Origin: JAEXZL01 sp049943125
GTDB lineage: Bacteria; Bacillota; Clostridia; Clostridiales; Clostridiaceae
Length of the DNA stretch: 64,000 bases
Direction of reading: 5' to 3'
Assembly (NCBI RefSeq): GCF_049943125.1
Contig: NZ_CP188040.1
Span: 2,480,001-2,544,000 of the forward strand
The notes below the pieces were generated by a model that did not search any database, was not told the origin of the DNA, and saw only the letters and a program-made list of their open reading frames with translations. A program made the position numbers and the translations under genes. This document shows positions 43,901 through 52,854 of this stretch, one piece after another. The first letter of the stretch is position 1. Every line of letters starts with the position of its first letter.

Positions 43901-45526
43901 ATGAAAAAAATAAAAGCTTTAGCAGCGGTACTGGCTCTTGTGATGACAGCTAGTGTTGCTCTCACAGGCTGTGGAGAGAAGTCTCCTGGTACTGATGAAG
44001 GTAAAGATCCAGAAACCAAAGATCCAGTTACTTTAGCTATAAATGTGGGACCAGAACCTGATACTATTGACCCAGCTCTTAACTCAGCTGTTGATGGTGG
44101 TACTGTAATCAATCATGCTTTTGAAGGACTAATGACTCTTGATAAGAATGGAGTTCCTACAGAGGGGCAAGCTAAGTCTTATAAGATTAGCGATGATGGA
44201 CTAACCTATACCTTTACCCTTCGAGATGATTTAAAATGGAGTGATGGAACTCCACTTACTGCAGAGGATTTTGTTTATTCCTGGAATAGAGCTATATCCC
44301 CTGATACCGCTGCTGACTATGCTTATATGTTTGAAGTTATAGAAGGCTATGAGGATGGCAAGCTCAATGTAACAGCAAAGGATGAAAAGACCTTAGAGGT
44401 TAAGATAATATCCGTAACTCCTTACTTCCTCGAGTTATGTGCTTTCCCAGCATATGCTCCAGTTCAGAAGGCTACAGTTGAAAAGGATGTAGAAGGCTGG
44501 GCTACTGAAGCTGAGACATATGTAGGTAATGGACCTTATGTTATGAAGGAATGGGTTCATGATGCTTATATCCTTATGGAAAAGAATGAGAATTATTGGA
44601 ATTTCGAAAAGTTAGGCCCAGATGAAATTAAGTTTGTTCTTATGGAAGATGATAATGCAAAGCTTTCTGCCTATGAAAATGGTGAGCTTTCCTTCATAGA
44701 CAGCATGCCTAATGCAGAGCTTGAGCGTTTATCAAGTGAGAAAGACTTCTACAAGGAAGGTCAGCTTGGAACCTACTATGTAAGCTATAATACTGAAAAT
44801 GAATTTTTAAAGAACCCAGATGTTCGTGCTGCTTTAACTCTAGCAATTGATAGAGTTTATATCTGTGAGAAGATAGGACAATCAGGTCAAGAGCCTGCAG
44901 GTGCCTTTGTATCCACTGGACTTAGTGATGCAGACGTTAGTAAAGAATTCAGAGAAGTTGGTGGAGACTACTACAATCCAACAGACTATGAAGGAAATTT
45001 AGAGCTGGCAAAGGAACATCTTGCTAAGGCAGGATATCCTAACGGTGAAGGCCTACCTACCTTTGAATATCTCTATAATGAGAATACCGGTCATCAGCAG
45101 ATTGGTGAAGCTCTTCAGGATATGTGGTCAAAAATTGGTGTTAACGTTGAATTAGTATCCCAGGAATGGGGAACCTTCCTCAATACCCGTAAGAATGGTG
45201 AGTATGATATAGCTCGTAATGGTTGGTTAGCAGACTACAATGATCCAATAACCTACTTAGATATGTGGATAACCGATGGTGGAAATAATGATGCTCAATG
45301 GTCAAACAAAGAGTATGATGAGCTTATTTCTAAGGTAAAGAAATCTTCTGATGCAAAAGAACGTATGGAGCTTATGCATAAGGCAGAGGATATAATCTTT
45401 GAAGAGTGGATGCTTGCTCCAATATATTACTATGTAGATACCTACATGCTCAGTGAAAATGTTGAAGGCTTCTACAGCTCTCCATTAGGCTTTAAGTACT
45501 TTATGTACAGCTCAATTAATGAATAA
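43901..45526 (+). CDS. oppA: Oligopeptide-binding lipoprotein OppA, copy 2
   Basis: A 541-residue peptide-binding lipoprotein. Signal peptide MKKIKALAAVLALVM..., lipobox ALTGC with Cys at about residue 24, then a linker rich in Lys, Asp and Pro (EKSPGTDEGKDPETKDP), different in character from the Asn/Ser linker of copy 1. The mature protein keeps VGPEPDTIDPALNSAVDGG and other family segments. It is last in operon 2. Differences from copy 1 in the linker and scattered residues could change affinity or localisation; ligands are unknown. Confidence 0.95.
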   Translation: MKKIKALAAVLALVMTASVALTGCGEKSPGTDEGKDPETKDPVTLAINVGPEPDTIDPALNSAVDGGTVINHAFEGLMTLDKNGVPTEGQAKSYKISDDGLTYTFTLRDDLKWSDGTPLTAEDFVYSWNRAISPDTAADYAYMFEVIEGYEDGKLNVTAKDEKTLEVKIISVTPYFLELCAFPAYAPVQKATVEKDVEGWATEAETYVGNGPYVMKEWVHDAYILMEKNENYWNFEKLGPDEIKFVLMEDDNAKLSAYENGELSFIDSMPNAELERLSSEKDFYKEGQLGTYYVSYNTENEFLKNPDVRAALTLAIDRVYICEKIGQSGQEPAGAFVSTGLSDADVSKEFREVGGDYYNPTDYEGNLELAKEHLAKAGYPNGEGLPTFEYLYNENTGHQQIGEALQDMWSKIGVNVELVSQEWGTFLNTRKNGEYDIARNGWLADYNDPITYLDMWITDGGNNDAQWSNKEYDELISKVKKSSDAKERMELMHKAEDIIFEEWMLAPIYYYVDTYMLSENVEGFYSSPLGFKYFMYSSINE

Positions 45527-45541
45527 CAATTAGAAGGGGCT

Positions 45542-45582
45542 CTCGCTACCGATTAATATATCGTTAGCGAGGTCTCTTTTTT
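45542..45582 (+). terminator. Terminator of opp operon 2
   Basis: A 12-bp stem with one mismatch (CTCGCTACCGAT and ATCGTTAGCGAG), 6-base loop and tail GTCTCTTTTTT. Confidence 0.88.
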
Positions 45583-45655
45583 GTAATATGTCGATGAATC
45601 TCCTTCCTTTCTGAGCCCCTATGAAGCTCTTATATGGAAAATAAAATAATTAAAG

Positions 45656-45683
45656 GCCTGGTGTCATCATGAGTACACCAGGC
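45656..45683 (-). terminator. Hairpin at the 3' end of the chemoreceptor-like gene
   Basis: A 9-bp perfect stem (GCCTGGTGT/ACACCAGGC) lies just after the stop of the minus-strand gene. On that strand a TTTAATTATTTTATTT-type tail follows, so it can act as terminator. Confidence 0.75.
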
Positions 45684-45691
45684 TTCTTGAA

Positions 45692-46654
45692 TTAAACTAA
45701 CTGAATACTATCGGTTTCTGTGAGCTTATTCTTTAAGCTATAAAGCTCTTCTGTTTTTTTATTAATGGATTTTCCTAAGGCTTCTAAATCAGCGCTATTA
45801 GCTTCTGATGCCTTTATAAGCTCATCGATAGTGCTGATAATTTCATCTTTTTTCTCTGCGGTGGTGCTTAGGTTTATGATGAAGCTGTCAATTTCACCAG
45901 ATGCTTCTAAGGTAGATGTCTTTATATCCTGGAAGGCTTCCTTAGAAGCATTTATGCTTTTTTGTTGATAGTCTAAGGCGGTGTGTCCTTGTGAAACAGC
46001 GGAGGAGGTATTAAGAATATCCTTTTTTATTTCATCAAGAATTTTTGTTATACTCTGTACTGCTTGCTTTGAATTTTCTGCAAGCTTTCTAACCTCACCA
46101 GCTACTACAGAAAAGCCTTTACCGGCTTCACCAGCTCTTGCAGCTTCTATGGCAGCATTTAAAGCAAGAAGATTAGTCTGAGAGGCTATCTGGCTTATGG
46201 AATCGGTTATTGTATTTACTGATTCCAGCTTACCAACCAAGGCATCCACTGTGCTACTTGATATATTGAAGGCTTCCTTTAAATCCTTTAATGAGGAGTC
46301 AAGCTCCTTTAAGGTATTTATACCTTTGTCAGCGGTTCTGTCAGTATCAAGCACTGAGGTATGGACATTAGTTACATTATACGCTAGCTCTTCCATTCTA
46401 TCATTAAATTCCTTTAAGGTTAAAGATGCCCTAGATAGCTCCTTGTTATGTACTGAGCTCTGAATTATAAAGCTTTCAAAGGAGGTGTTTATCTCACGAC
46501 TCTCATCATATAGCTTTCTTGCTTCCTCTATTATTTCTAACATTTCCTTGTGAGAATTACTCTCTTTAATTTCTAGGATTTCCTCTGGTACTTCCTCAAT
46601 TAAGGTTTCCAAATTTTCTTCTGGGGATGTCTTCTTTCTATTAAATAGTCTCAT
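45692..46654 (-). CDS. Soluble methyl-accepting chemotaxis-like protein
   Basis: A 320-residue protein with an acidic N-terminal region (about 10-50) and long coiled coils. The chemoreceptor hairpin tip is intact: ISQIASQTNLLALNAAIEAA followed by GEAGKGFSVVAGEVRKLAE (about residues 155-195). There is no membrane segment or signal peptide, so it would be cytoplasmic and could join a CheA/CheW array or act alone as a soluble sensor. Recognisable sensor domains are absent; ligand unknown. The next minus-strand gene upstream (DUF2225-like) ends only 11 bases before this gene's start, suggesting co-transcription. GGAGAG lies before the ATG. Confidence 0.9.
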   Translation of the reverse strand: MRLFNRKKTSPEENLETLIEEVPEEILEIKESNSHKEMLEIIEEARKLYDESREINTSFESFIIQSSVHNKELSRASLTLKEFNDRMEELAYNVTNVHTSVLDTDRTADKGINTLKELDSSLKDLKEAFNISSSTVDALVGKLESVNTITDSISQIASQTNLLALNAAIEAARAGEAGKGFSVVAGEVRKLAENSKQAVQSITKILDEIKKDILNTSSAVSQGHTALDYQQKSINASKEAFQDIKTSTLEASGEIDSFIINLSTTAEKKDEIISTIDELIKASEANSADLEALGKSINKKTEELYSLKNKLTETDSIQLV

Positions 46655-46665
46655 ATATTCTCTCC

Positions 46666-47346
46666 TTAAAATTTATTTTTAATTTTATCTCTTTGGTCCC
46701 TGGCAAGGTTCTTTAGCCTTGGGGTAGCCTTAGAGGAGGTTATAACATCACCAAGATACTTCAGCGCTTCTATGTCATTACCAAGTCTTCTATTAAGCTC
46801 GCCTAAGAGATATTTTAAATTTAGCTCATCAAGATTATAGATAGGGAACTCTTCTAAATTATAGGCTTCCTCCAGGGCAGTAAGTGCTTCCTTTAGGTAA
46901 AGAAGCTCCTCAGCTTCCCCTAGACTTCTGTACATCCAGGCAATTCTTAAAAGTATCATTCCTATTGTGCTTTTTTTACCTTCAGATATTATAGTTGTAA
47001 TAAGGGCAAGCTTATATCTTTCTATGGCTATCCTCTCATCATAAGGTGTATTGTAGGCTCTTGGAGTCCATTTTACTGTTATATTCTTTAAGATTTTTTC
47101 CTTTTGGTAATCCTTCATATTATTAAAATCATTGTTCATTGCAGCATAGCCGCAGCCATTACATAGAAAAACCTCATAGAAGTATGGAGTTTCACCCTTA
47201 TAATAGGTGAAATTATCACTATCTCTTTTTAAAATTCTAAGAGAAGAAGTCTTAAGTGCTGGTTCTTTAAACTCCCTGTGGCAGAGAGGGCACTTAATTG
47301 TTTTTAGGTATATGGCTGAGGATGCAAATGCTTTACTCTGTGTCAA
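46666..47346 (-). CDS. DUF2225-like zinc-finger protein with helical repeat region
   Basis: A 226-residue protein. Near the N-terminus the pair CPLC (about residues 19-22) and CNGC (about 62-65) should bind zinc, with the conserved RDSDNFTYYKGETPYFYEVFLC between them as in DUF2225. The C-terminal part (about 100-226) is helical and looks like tetratricopeptide-type pairs (EALTALEEAYNLEE, NDIEALKYLGDVI). The start is TTG at 47346 with GAGGG 7 bases upstream; no ATG is available. It lies 11 bases before the chemoreceptor-like gene. Function unknown. Confidence 0.85.
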   Translation of the reverse strand: MTQSKAFASSAIYLKTIKCPLCHREFKEPALKTSSLRILKRDSDNFTYYKGETPYFYEVFLCNGCGYAAMNNDFNNMKDYQKEKILKNITVKWTPRAYNTPYDERIAIERYKLALITTIISEGKKSTIGMILLRIAWMYRSLGEAEELLYLKEALTALEEAYNLEEFPIYNLDELNLKYLLGELNRRLGNDIEALKYLGDVITSSKATPRLKNLARDQRDKIKNKF

Positions 47347-47473
47347 ATCTAACCCTCATTTCCGTATATTGTCATATAACCTTATTATCGAGGGTTTCCA
47401 CGAAAAAATTAGATGCATTATAATTTTATTCTGATATAATGTATATAGAAAAGAGGATTAGAGGGTGGTATAA

Positions 47474-48271
47474 ATGGCAGTAATTAAAGATTGGAAGGCA
47501 TTTTTAACCCCTTATGAGCAGGCCGTAGAGGAATTAAAGGTAAAGCTCAGAAGCATTAGAAAAGAATATAGAAGAAAGAATGAATATTCTCCTATAGAAT
47601 TTATTACCGGTAGGGTGAAGGAAGTTTCAAGCATTCTTGAAAAAGCTAACAAATTTGAAATTCCTATAGATAGACTTCAATATGAAATGGAGGATATAGC
47701 CGGTATCAGGGTTATGTGCCAATTTGTAGATGATATAGAAAAGGTTGTTGAAATACTTAGAAAAAGAACCGATATGCAGATTATGTATGAAAAGGACTAT
47801 ATAAATAACGTTAAGGTAAGCGGCTATAGAAGTCATCATGTTATTATAAAGTATCCAGTAAATATGGCTGAGGATACAAAGGAAATATTAGCTGAATTCC
47901 AGATTAGGACCCTTGCCATGAATTTTTGGGCTACTATAGAGCATTCCTTAAACTATAAATATAAGCAGCAGATACCTGACAACATAAAGCTTAAGCTTAA
48001 AAGTGCAGCAGATGCAGCCTTTCAGTTAGATACGGAAATGCTTGAAATAAAGGATGAAATTAAGGATGCTCAGAAGCTCTTTGAGGTGAAGTCTGATGTG
48101 ATATCAAATATCATGAATAGCATATTAACCTTAATGTCCATTGGAAAAATATCCGAGGCAAATCGTTATCAGGTTGCTTTAAATAAGCTTATTGATGACG
48201 GTGAGGTTTGGGAGTTTAATAATTTGCTATATTCTATCCAAAAAGATATAGAAAAGTTTAGAGACAATTAG
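47474..48271 (+). CDS. relQ: Small alarmone synthetase (RelQ/YjbM type)
   Basis: A 265-residue (p)ppGpp synthetase without the hydrolase and regulatory domains of Rel. The synthetase core is seen in DIAGIRVMCQFVDDIEKVVE (about residues 74-93), SGYRSHHVIIKYP (about 116-128) and AEFQIRTLAMNFWATIEH (about 138-155). A C-terminal helical region should mediate tetramer formation. It makes ppGpp or pGpp from GTP or GDP plus ATP. GAGGGTGG precedes the ATG. A weak hairpin-plus-T tail lies directly after the gene, so the repeat-protein gene downstream may or may not be co-transcribed. Confidence 0.94.
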   Translation: MAVIKDWKAFLTPYEQAVEELKVKLRSIRKEYRRKNEYSPIEFITGRVKEVSSILEKANKFEIPIDRLQYEMEDIAGIRVMCQFVDDIEKVVEILRKRTDMQIMYEKDYINNVKVSGYRSHHVIIKYPVNMAEDTKEILAEFQIRTLAMNFWATIEHSLNYKYKQQIPDNIKLKLKSAADAAFQLDTEMLEIKDEIKDAQKLFEVKSDVISNIMNSILTLMSIGKISEANRYQVALNKLIDDGEVWEFNNLLYSIQKDIEKFRDN

Positions 48272-48297
48272 GTGCTGATATCAGTACCTTTTTATTA
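48271..48297 (+). terminator. Weak terminator or attenuator after relQ
   Basis: GGTGCTG-ATAT-CAGTACC is a 7-bp stem with one mismatch, followed by TTTTTATTA. It starts at the stop codon and could let part of the transcripts continue. Confidence 0.5.
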
Positions 48298-48354
48298 TGT
48301 AAGAGTGTTTATATTGGTAAAAAAGGAAAAAGATTATAAAGGAAGGAATTTAAA

Positions 48355-49164
48355 ATGACTATAAAAGAAGTTAAGTCAAATATGCAGAGTGTAGAAGAGC
48401 TAAAAAAGATTATAAAAGATAACCCTATATTCATAAGAAATCTAGAAAGTCCCAGTGAAGAATTAAAGGCTCTGGCAGTGTCCTTTAAAGGAAGTGCAAT
48501 TCAATACATAAAGGAGCCTAGTAACGAGGTTCAGCTTCTGGCTATAAAGAATGATCCCATGGCTGCTGAGTATATTGATAATCTATCACAGGAGGCAGGA
48601 ATTTTAGCTGTAAAGGGTAATTGGCACGCCTTAAAGTATATAAAAAAACCTAGTGAAGCTGTATTAAAGGCCGCCTTAGAAGAAAAGGGCTGGGCTATCC
48701 AGTATATAAATAATCCTACCAAGGAGCAGCAGCTTCAGGCTATAGAGAAGGATTATGATGCTATCAAATATATAGGATCGCCTTCAGTAGAAGCGCAGCT
48801 TTTGGCAGTTTCTAAGTATTGGGGAGCTATAAGGTATATAGGGGAGCCTGTTTTAGAGACAAAGCTTAAAGCCCTAGAAGGCAGTGCTGAAGCTATAATG
48901 TACATTAATAGCTATGATGAAGAAGAGATGGGTGAATTTATAAAGAAGAATATAAATGTATTAAAATATCTTCATGATAGTATAGAGGTTGAAAGAGCTG
49001 TAGAGCTTATAAAAGAGAAAATTCAGGAGAGTGACTTGGAGCCTGAATATATTAAAAGTTATTTTGAGCTTGAGATACTTGAGATGGATAAGCTTGCTTT
49101 TATAAGGGATTTTGGAAGCAAGAGCGCTAAAAAAATTGCAGTTGATTACTGCTTGTCTTTATAA
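48355..49164 (+). CDS. Protein of 22-residue helical repeats
   Basis: A 269-residue protein with a regular 22-residue repeat from about residue 25 to 215, about eight units. The consensus is Ala-Ile-x-Tyr-Ile-x-x-Pro-Ser-x-Glu-x-Gln-Leu-x-Ala-Ile followed by five variable positions. Clear unit starts are residues 48, 71, 93, 115, 137, 159 and 181. The pattern suggests paired helices building a solenoid similar to DUF4116 or short HEAT-like repeats, so a binding scaffold is likely. No signal peptide or membrane segment. It lies 24 bases before the MoxR-like gene and ends with a non-repeated acidic tail. I cannot assign a named family. Confidence 0.82.
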   Translation: MTIKEVKSNMQSVEELKKIIKDNPIFIRNLESPSEELKALAVSFKGSAIQYIKEPSNEVQLLAIKNDPMAAEYIDNLSQEAGILAVKGNWHALKYIKKPSEAVLKAALEEKGWAIQYINNPTKEQQLQAIEKDYDAIKYIGSPSVEAQLLAVSKYWGAIRYIGEPVLETKLKALEGSAEAIMYINSYDEEEMGEFIKKNINVLKYLHDSIEVERAVELIKEKIQESDLEPEYIKSYFELEILEMDKLAFIRDFGSKSAKKIAVDYCLSL

Positions 49165-49188
49165 AACAGCTAGAAAGGACGTAGACCA

Positions 49189-50322
49189 GTGAATTTTAAA
49201 GAGACGCTAAAAACATTAGAATTAGTTATAAAGACCAGAGAAGTTCCACTTATTATAGGAGAAAGCGGTATAGGTAAAACCTCACTTATAAAAAAGCTTT
49301 GTAGAAAGGAAGGCTATTACCTTATTACTATAGATGCTAACCTCTTAAAGGAGGGAGAGATTGGTGGCCTTCCCACAGTAGAGGAGGCAGAGATTCATGG
49401 ACCTCAAGGGTCAAGAAAGATAAAAAGAACCGTATATGCTGCTCATACAAAGCTCATGGAAATACAGGAGGTACTGGACAATAAAAAGGCAGATAAGATA
49501 TTGCTTTTTATAGATGAGCTTAACAGATGCGACCATGCAGTTCAGCAGGAGCTGATGAATCTTATATTAAATAGAGAGATTAATGGCTTTAAGATGCCTG
49601 AAGAGGTAAGAGTTGCTGCTGCCATGAATCCATCTGGAAGATATGAGGGCTTTGAAAATAGTGAATATCAGGTAGTAGACATGGACCCTGCTCAGGAGGA
49701 CAGATTTGTTTGGCTATATATGGACTCAGAGGCTAAAGAATGGATTAGCTGGGGTATGAGCAGTGAGGGAAATATTCATCCTCATGTGGTAGAATTTATT
49801 GCTGCCTTTCCACAGCATCTTCATACACCAGATATAAAGGCTACCATAAAAGCTACTCCAAGAAGCTGGGAAAGAGTATCAAAGGTCTATGGCTTATATA
49901 AAAATAACAAGGATGAGTTTTCTTCATCGATTTTATATAATGCTATAAAAGGAAATGTAGGCGCTGATATAGCTCAGGATTTTATGGCTTTTATAGAGAA
50001 CTATAAAAATCCAATGATTAGTCCTGAAAGGGTGCTGGAGCTAATGCTCATCCCAGAAGAATTAAAAGGAAGTCTTTCTAGAGAAAATCCATCAAGGCTT
50101 TATATCTTTGGAAGAAACTTTCTCCGCAAGGTAGAGGAGAGAGGAGGAAGACCCAAGGAAGTAGAGATTTTCTCCAAGGTTCTAAGTCATTATCCAAAGG
50201 ATCTGAGAATAGGACTTATGAAAGAGATAAAAGAAAATTATAGTGGAAGTCTATATGAGCAATTTTTAGAGGATGACACCTTCCTAGAAGTGTTCTTTGA
50301 GAGCTATCAGCACGCCTTTTAG
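49189..50322 (+). CDS. MoxR-like AAA+ ATPase
   Basis: A 377-residue AAA+ ATPase. Walker A is IGESGIGKTSLIKKL (about residues 22-36), Walker B LLFIDELNRC (about 105-114), sensor 1 AAAMNPSG (about 144-151), and a sensor 2 region with TPRSWERVSK (about 223-232). The start is GTG with GAAAGGA 9 bases upstream. MoxR-type ATPases usually act as chaperones with a VWA-domain partner encoded beside them, which is the case here (50388-51767). The extra upstream repeat protein could serve as client or adaptor. Confidence 0.9.
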   Translation: MNFKETLKTLELVIKTREVPLIIGESGIGKTSLIKKLCRKEGYYLITIDANLLKEGEIGGLPTVEEAEIHGPQGSRKIKRTVYAAHTKLMEIQEVLDNKKADKILLFIDELNRCDHAVQQELMNLILNREINGFKMPEEVRVAAAMNPSGRYEGFENSEYQVVDMDPAQEDRFVWLYMDSEAKEWISWGMSSEGNIHPHVVEFIAAFPQHLHTPDIKATIKATPRSWERVSKVYGLYKNNKDEFSSSILYNAIKGNVGADIAQDFMAFIENYKNPMISPERVLELMLIPEELKGSLSRENPSRLYIFGRNFLRKVEERGGRPKEVEIFSKVLSHYPKDLRIGLMKEIKENYSGSLYEQFLEDDTFLEVFFESYQHAF

Positions 50323-50387
50323 AAGTTATTTATGATTCTATGGGAAATAGCTGAGAGGTTAAATTCGTATGGGAAGGAGGATAAACC

Positions 50388-51767
50388 TTGAATTTTGATA
50401 TTAGAAGATCAGAGCTATATAGAGAAGTGTTGAATGTTCCTGAAGGCTTACCGTATTCTCAAAAGCTAAGAAGAGAGCTTTTATCCCTCATGGAGGAATG
50501 CACCTTAGAGCTTATGACAAGAGAAGATAGCTTCTTTGGGTTTTTCCTAATGCAGATGAAAAGAGAGGTTTCTAATAGATGTAGAGCGCCTCTGGCAGTA
50601 ATGCCTAAGAGCCATGGATATATACTTTATATAAATCCCAGGAGTCTGCTCATATGTAGTAGTGATGAAATCAAGGCTTTGCTAAAGCATGAAATTTATC
50701 ACATTATATTTGGACATCATAGAAGAATACGAGATTTAAGAAGTAAATATAGTCTTAAGGCTATAAATCTTGCCATGGATGTTGCGGTGAATCAGCACAT
50801 AAAAAATTTGCCAGGGTTCTGCCGAAAGCTCCATGAAATAAAGCTGGAGTATAATGTACCTATAGAAGAAAATATGCCTCTAGAACTATATGCTGAACTG
50901 ATTCAAAAGGCTATAGATAAGCTTTCTTTAGAAGAGGATAGTGAGGATAAAAGCTTTGAGGATACAGAGGATTATTTAGAGGATGCCCATGAGCTTTGGC
51001 TCGTTAGTCAGGATATTTCTAAGGAAGAGCTGGAGGCCATGGAAAAACGGGCTATTAAAGAAAGCTTTAAAGGCAGCATACCTATTGGTATGGAAGAATA
51101 CTTGGGCTCTGGAAATAAAAAAGGGGAGCTATCCTGGCAGGAGCTCTTGAAGAACAGCCTTGCAACTATGAAAAGTGGTTATAGTAAAACTATTACTCGT
51201 AAGGATAGAAGACAGCCTAATAGATTAGATATTAGAGGTGTACTCCCTAAACGGATACCAAAGATAATTGCAGCTATAGATATTTCTGGAAGCATGACGG
51301 GGAAAGAGCTTCAGGATATATTAATAGAGCTATCCTCTATAGTTAATAATTATCAAGGGGAGCTAAGAGTTATTGAATGTGACAGTGAAATTAGAAGAAC
51401 ATATAATGTTAAGAGCTCAAAGGATATAAGAAAGCCCTTAGAGCATAACGGGGCAACGGCCTTCTCACCGGTGTTTAAATACATAAAAGAAAATAACCTC
51501 AGGGATTATTATCTATTATATTTTACCGATGGAAAAGGGGAGAGGGAGCTTTTAGAAAGACCAGTTAATAGGAGCACTATATGGATTATTACAGGAAATG
51601 AAGAGCTTTCTGTAGAGAATGCCCCTGGATCAGTAGTTTCCTTAAGGCTAAAGGACGCTCAAAAGGAAGAGGCATCCTATGGCATAAAGGTAGTGAAGGA
51701 AATGCAGAGAGAATGGGGAATTGATACAGAGGGTAATAGTATACAGAGTCTCAGAGTAGACATATAA
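50388..51767 (+). CDS. VWA-domain protein with HExxH metallopeptidase-like region
   Basis: A 459-residue protein with two parts. The N-terminal half (about 1-250) contains LLKHEIYHIIFGHH (about residues 101-114): an HExxH pair with a third His, as in zincin-type peptidases (DUF2201_N group). The C-terminal half (about 285-459) is a von Willebrand A-like domain with an intact MIDAS start AIDISGSMTG and later YFTDGKGE. The start is TTG with GGAAGGAGG 7 bases upstream. It forms an operon with the MoxR-like ATPase and is closed by a strong terminator. Whether the zincin site is active is unproven, but all three metal-ligand candidates are present. Confidence 0.87.
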   Translation: MNFDIRRSELYREVLNVPEGLPYSQKLRRELLSLMEECTLELMTREDSFFGFFLMQMKREVSNRCRAPLAVMPKSHGYILYINPRSLLICSSDEIKALLKHEIYHIIFGHHRRIRDLRSKYSLKAINLAMDVAVNQHIKNLPGFCRKLHEIKLEYNVPIEENMPLELYAELIQKAIDKLSLEEDSEDKSFEDTEDYLEDAHELWLVSQDISKEELEAMEKRAIKESFKGSIPIGMEEYLGSGNKKGELSWQELLKNSLATMKSGYSKTITRKDRRQPNRLDIRGVLPKRIPKIIAAIDISGSMTGKELQDILIELSSIVNNYQGELRVIECDSEIRRTYNVKSSKDIRKPLEHNGATAFSPVFKYIKENNLRDYYLLYFTDGKGERELLERPVNRSTIWIITGNEELSVENAPGSVVSLRLKDAQKEEASYGIKVVKEMQREWGIDTEGNSIQSLRVDI

Positions 51768-51769
51768 TA

Positions 51770-51810
51770 AAAGGATGCTATCACAGTAGAGCTGTGATAG
51801 CATCCTTTAT
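51770..51810. terminator. Bidirectional terminator after the VWA gene
   Basis: A 17-bp perfect stem (51770-51786 with 51792-51808) and 5-base loop. It is A/T-flanked on both strands and lies between converging genes. Confidence 0.92.
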
Positions 51811-51815
51811 TAATT

Positions 51816-52154
51816 TTAGTGACAGCCACCGCCGCAAGAGGAGCATCCGCCTTCTGGCTGAAGAACTGCTCTAAGGCTTAGACCTCTTCCGTCATTTTCT
51901 TCACTGGAAAGGATTATAAAGCCTTGATATTCCTCGACTAAATCCTTGTCAACTATGAACTTTATGTCATTAACATCCTCAACTATATCATTTTCAGCTG
52001 CTTCGTCAATAACGATATTGAACATAGGGCCACCACAGCCTATACCAGCAAGATTTATTCTTATATTATAACTTTCAACGTTATTATCATCTAGAAATTG
52101 TTTGAACTCAGCATAAGCTGCTTCACTAATATTAATAGTATTTGTAGCGTTCAT
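51816..52154 (-). CDS. HesB/IscA-like protein
   Basis: A 112-residue A-type iron-sulfur-related protein: ISEAAYAEFKQFLDDNNVES at the start, IRINLAGIGCGGPMFNIVID in the middle, and a C-terminal CSSCGGGCH tail with three Cys. A-type carriers use three conserved Cys; here Cys in the GCGG segment and those in the tail could supply them. The ATG at 52154 is chosen from GAAGGA 7 bases upstream; the frame is open for 23 more codons without support. Monocistronic and convergent with the VWA gene. Confidence 0.85.
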   Translation of the reverse strand: MNATNTINISEAAYAEFKQFLDDNNVESYNIRINLAGIGCGGPMFNIVIDEAAENDIVEDVNDIKFIVDKDLVEEYQGFIILSSEENDGRGLSLRAVLQPEGGCSSCGGGCH

Positions 52155-52390
52155 AAATAATCCTTCTTTCTTTATATATTTCGTTGCTTCTTTAATAATA
52201 ATACTATTCTCAATGATTATCAATAGAAAAATAATTAATTATTATTATTAGTTAAGAATAGCTCTAGTAATATTAAGTTATTACTTATTATGTACAGCTA
52301 TTGAAGAAAATATAAATGAAAAATTATATGGTAGGAAAAGGAGCAGTAAAATGATAGAATATATATAATAAGAGATATAGGAGAAACATT

Positions 52391-52795
52391 ATGAAAATTG
52401 ATTTTACTTCTAGACAATATAGAGCTCTGGTACAGCTTTTAAAATTCAATATGGAATTCTTTAAGGAAGCTGATAGCAAGGAATTTAAAGAATATCTCTC
52501 CTTGATACAGTATATATTAGGCCATGAGGAGTTATCTAGAGTCTTAGAACCTAAATCAGAGGAAGAGCGAGCCTATGAGCTTCTAGCGGGAGAAAGCTTA
52601 GCAGTTCTCAAGGAGTCTTATGATGAAGCGGTTTTCTGGAAAGGACTCTGCAGACGAATGGTTGCTGAGAAGCTATTCGAGGAATGTGAGGATTTAAACT
52701 CAGATAATATTGAAGAGTATGCTAATAAGAGAAAATCACTGGAAGACACTCTTCTAAAAAGCTTTAAAAATGGAGAATTTTCTATAAGGGAGTAA
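52391..52795 (+). CDS. Hypothetical protein, helical
   Basis: A 134-residue protein with no recognised family. It is highly charged (many Glu, Lys) and predicted almost wholly helical, starting MKIDFTSRQYRALVQLLKFN and ending in KSFKNGEFSIRE. No membrane segment or cysteine motif (two lone Cys, in GLCRRM and EECEDL). GGAGAAAC precedes the ATG, so translation is credible. It is followed by a separate promoter for trhO. Confidence 0.7.
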   Translation: MKIDFTSRQYRALVQLLKFNMEFFKEADSKEFKEYLSLIQYILGHEELSRVLEPKSEEERAYELLAGESLAVLKESYDEAVFWKGLCRRMVAEKLFEECEDLNSDNIEEYANKRKSLEDTLLKSFKNGEFSIRE

Positions 52796-52854
52796 ATACA
52801 ATATGTATTTATTCTTTTTTTATGATATTTATATTTAATTAATAATAATTATCA

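Larger units (their letters stand above)
33910..45526 (+). repeat. Tandem duplication of the oppBCDFA operon
   Basis: Two units, 33910-39569 and 39861-45526, carry the same five genes in the same order, with nearly equal lengths (305/305, 347/349, 336/336, 322/322, 535/541 residues). By eye the proteins are strongly alike and align almost without gaps, while the DNA differs at many third positions and the intergenic sequences differ. The duplication is therefore old. Confidence 0.93.

Noticed and set aside
33900..45530. Composite transposon causing the opp duplication
   Set aside because: No transposase gene, terminal inverted repeats or target-site duplication is seen at the ends of the two units.
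48355..49164. CRISPR-like or DNA-level repeat array
   Set aside because: The 66-bp periodicity is that of protein repeats; the DNA units are too divergent and have no spacers.
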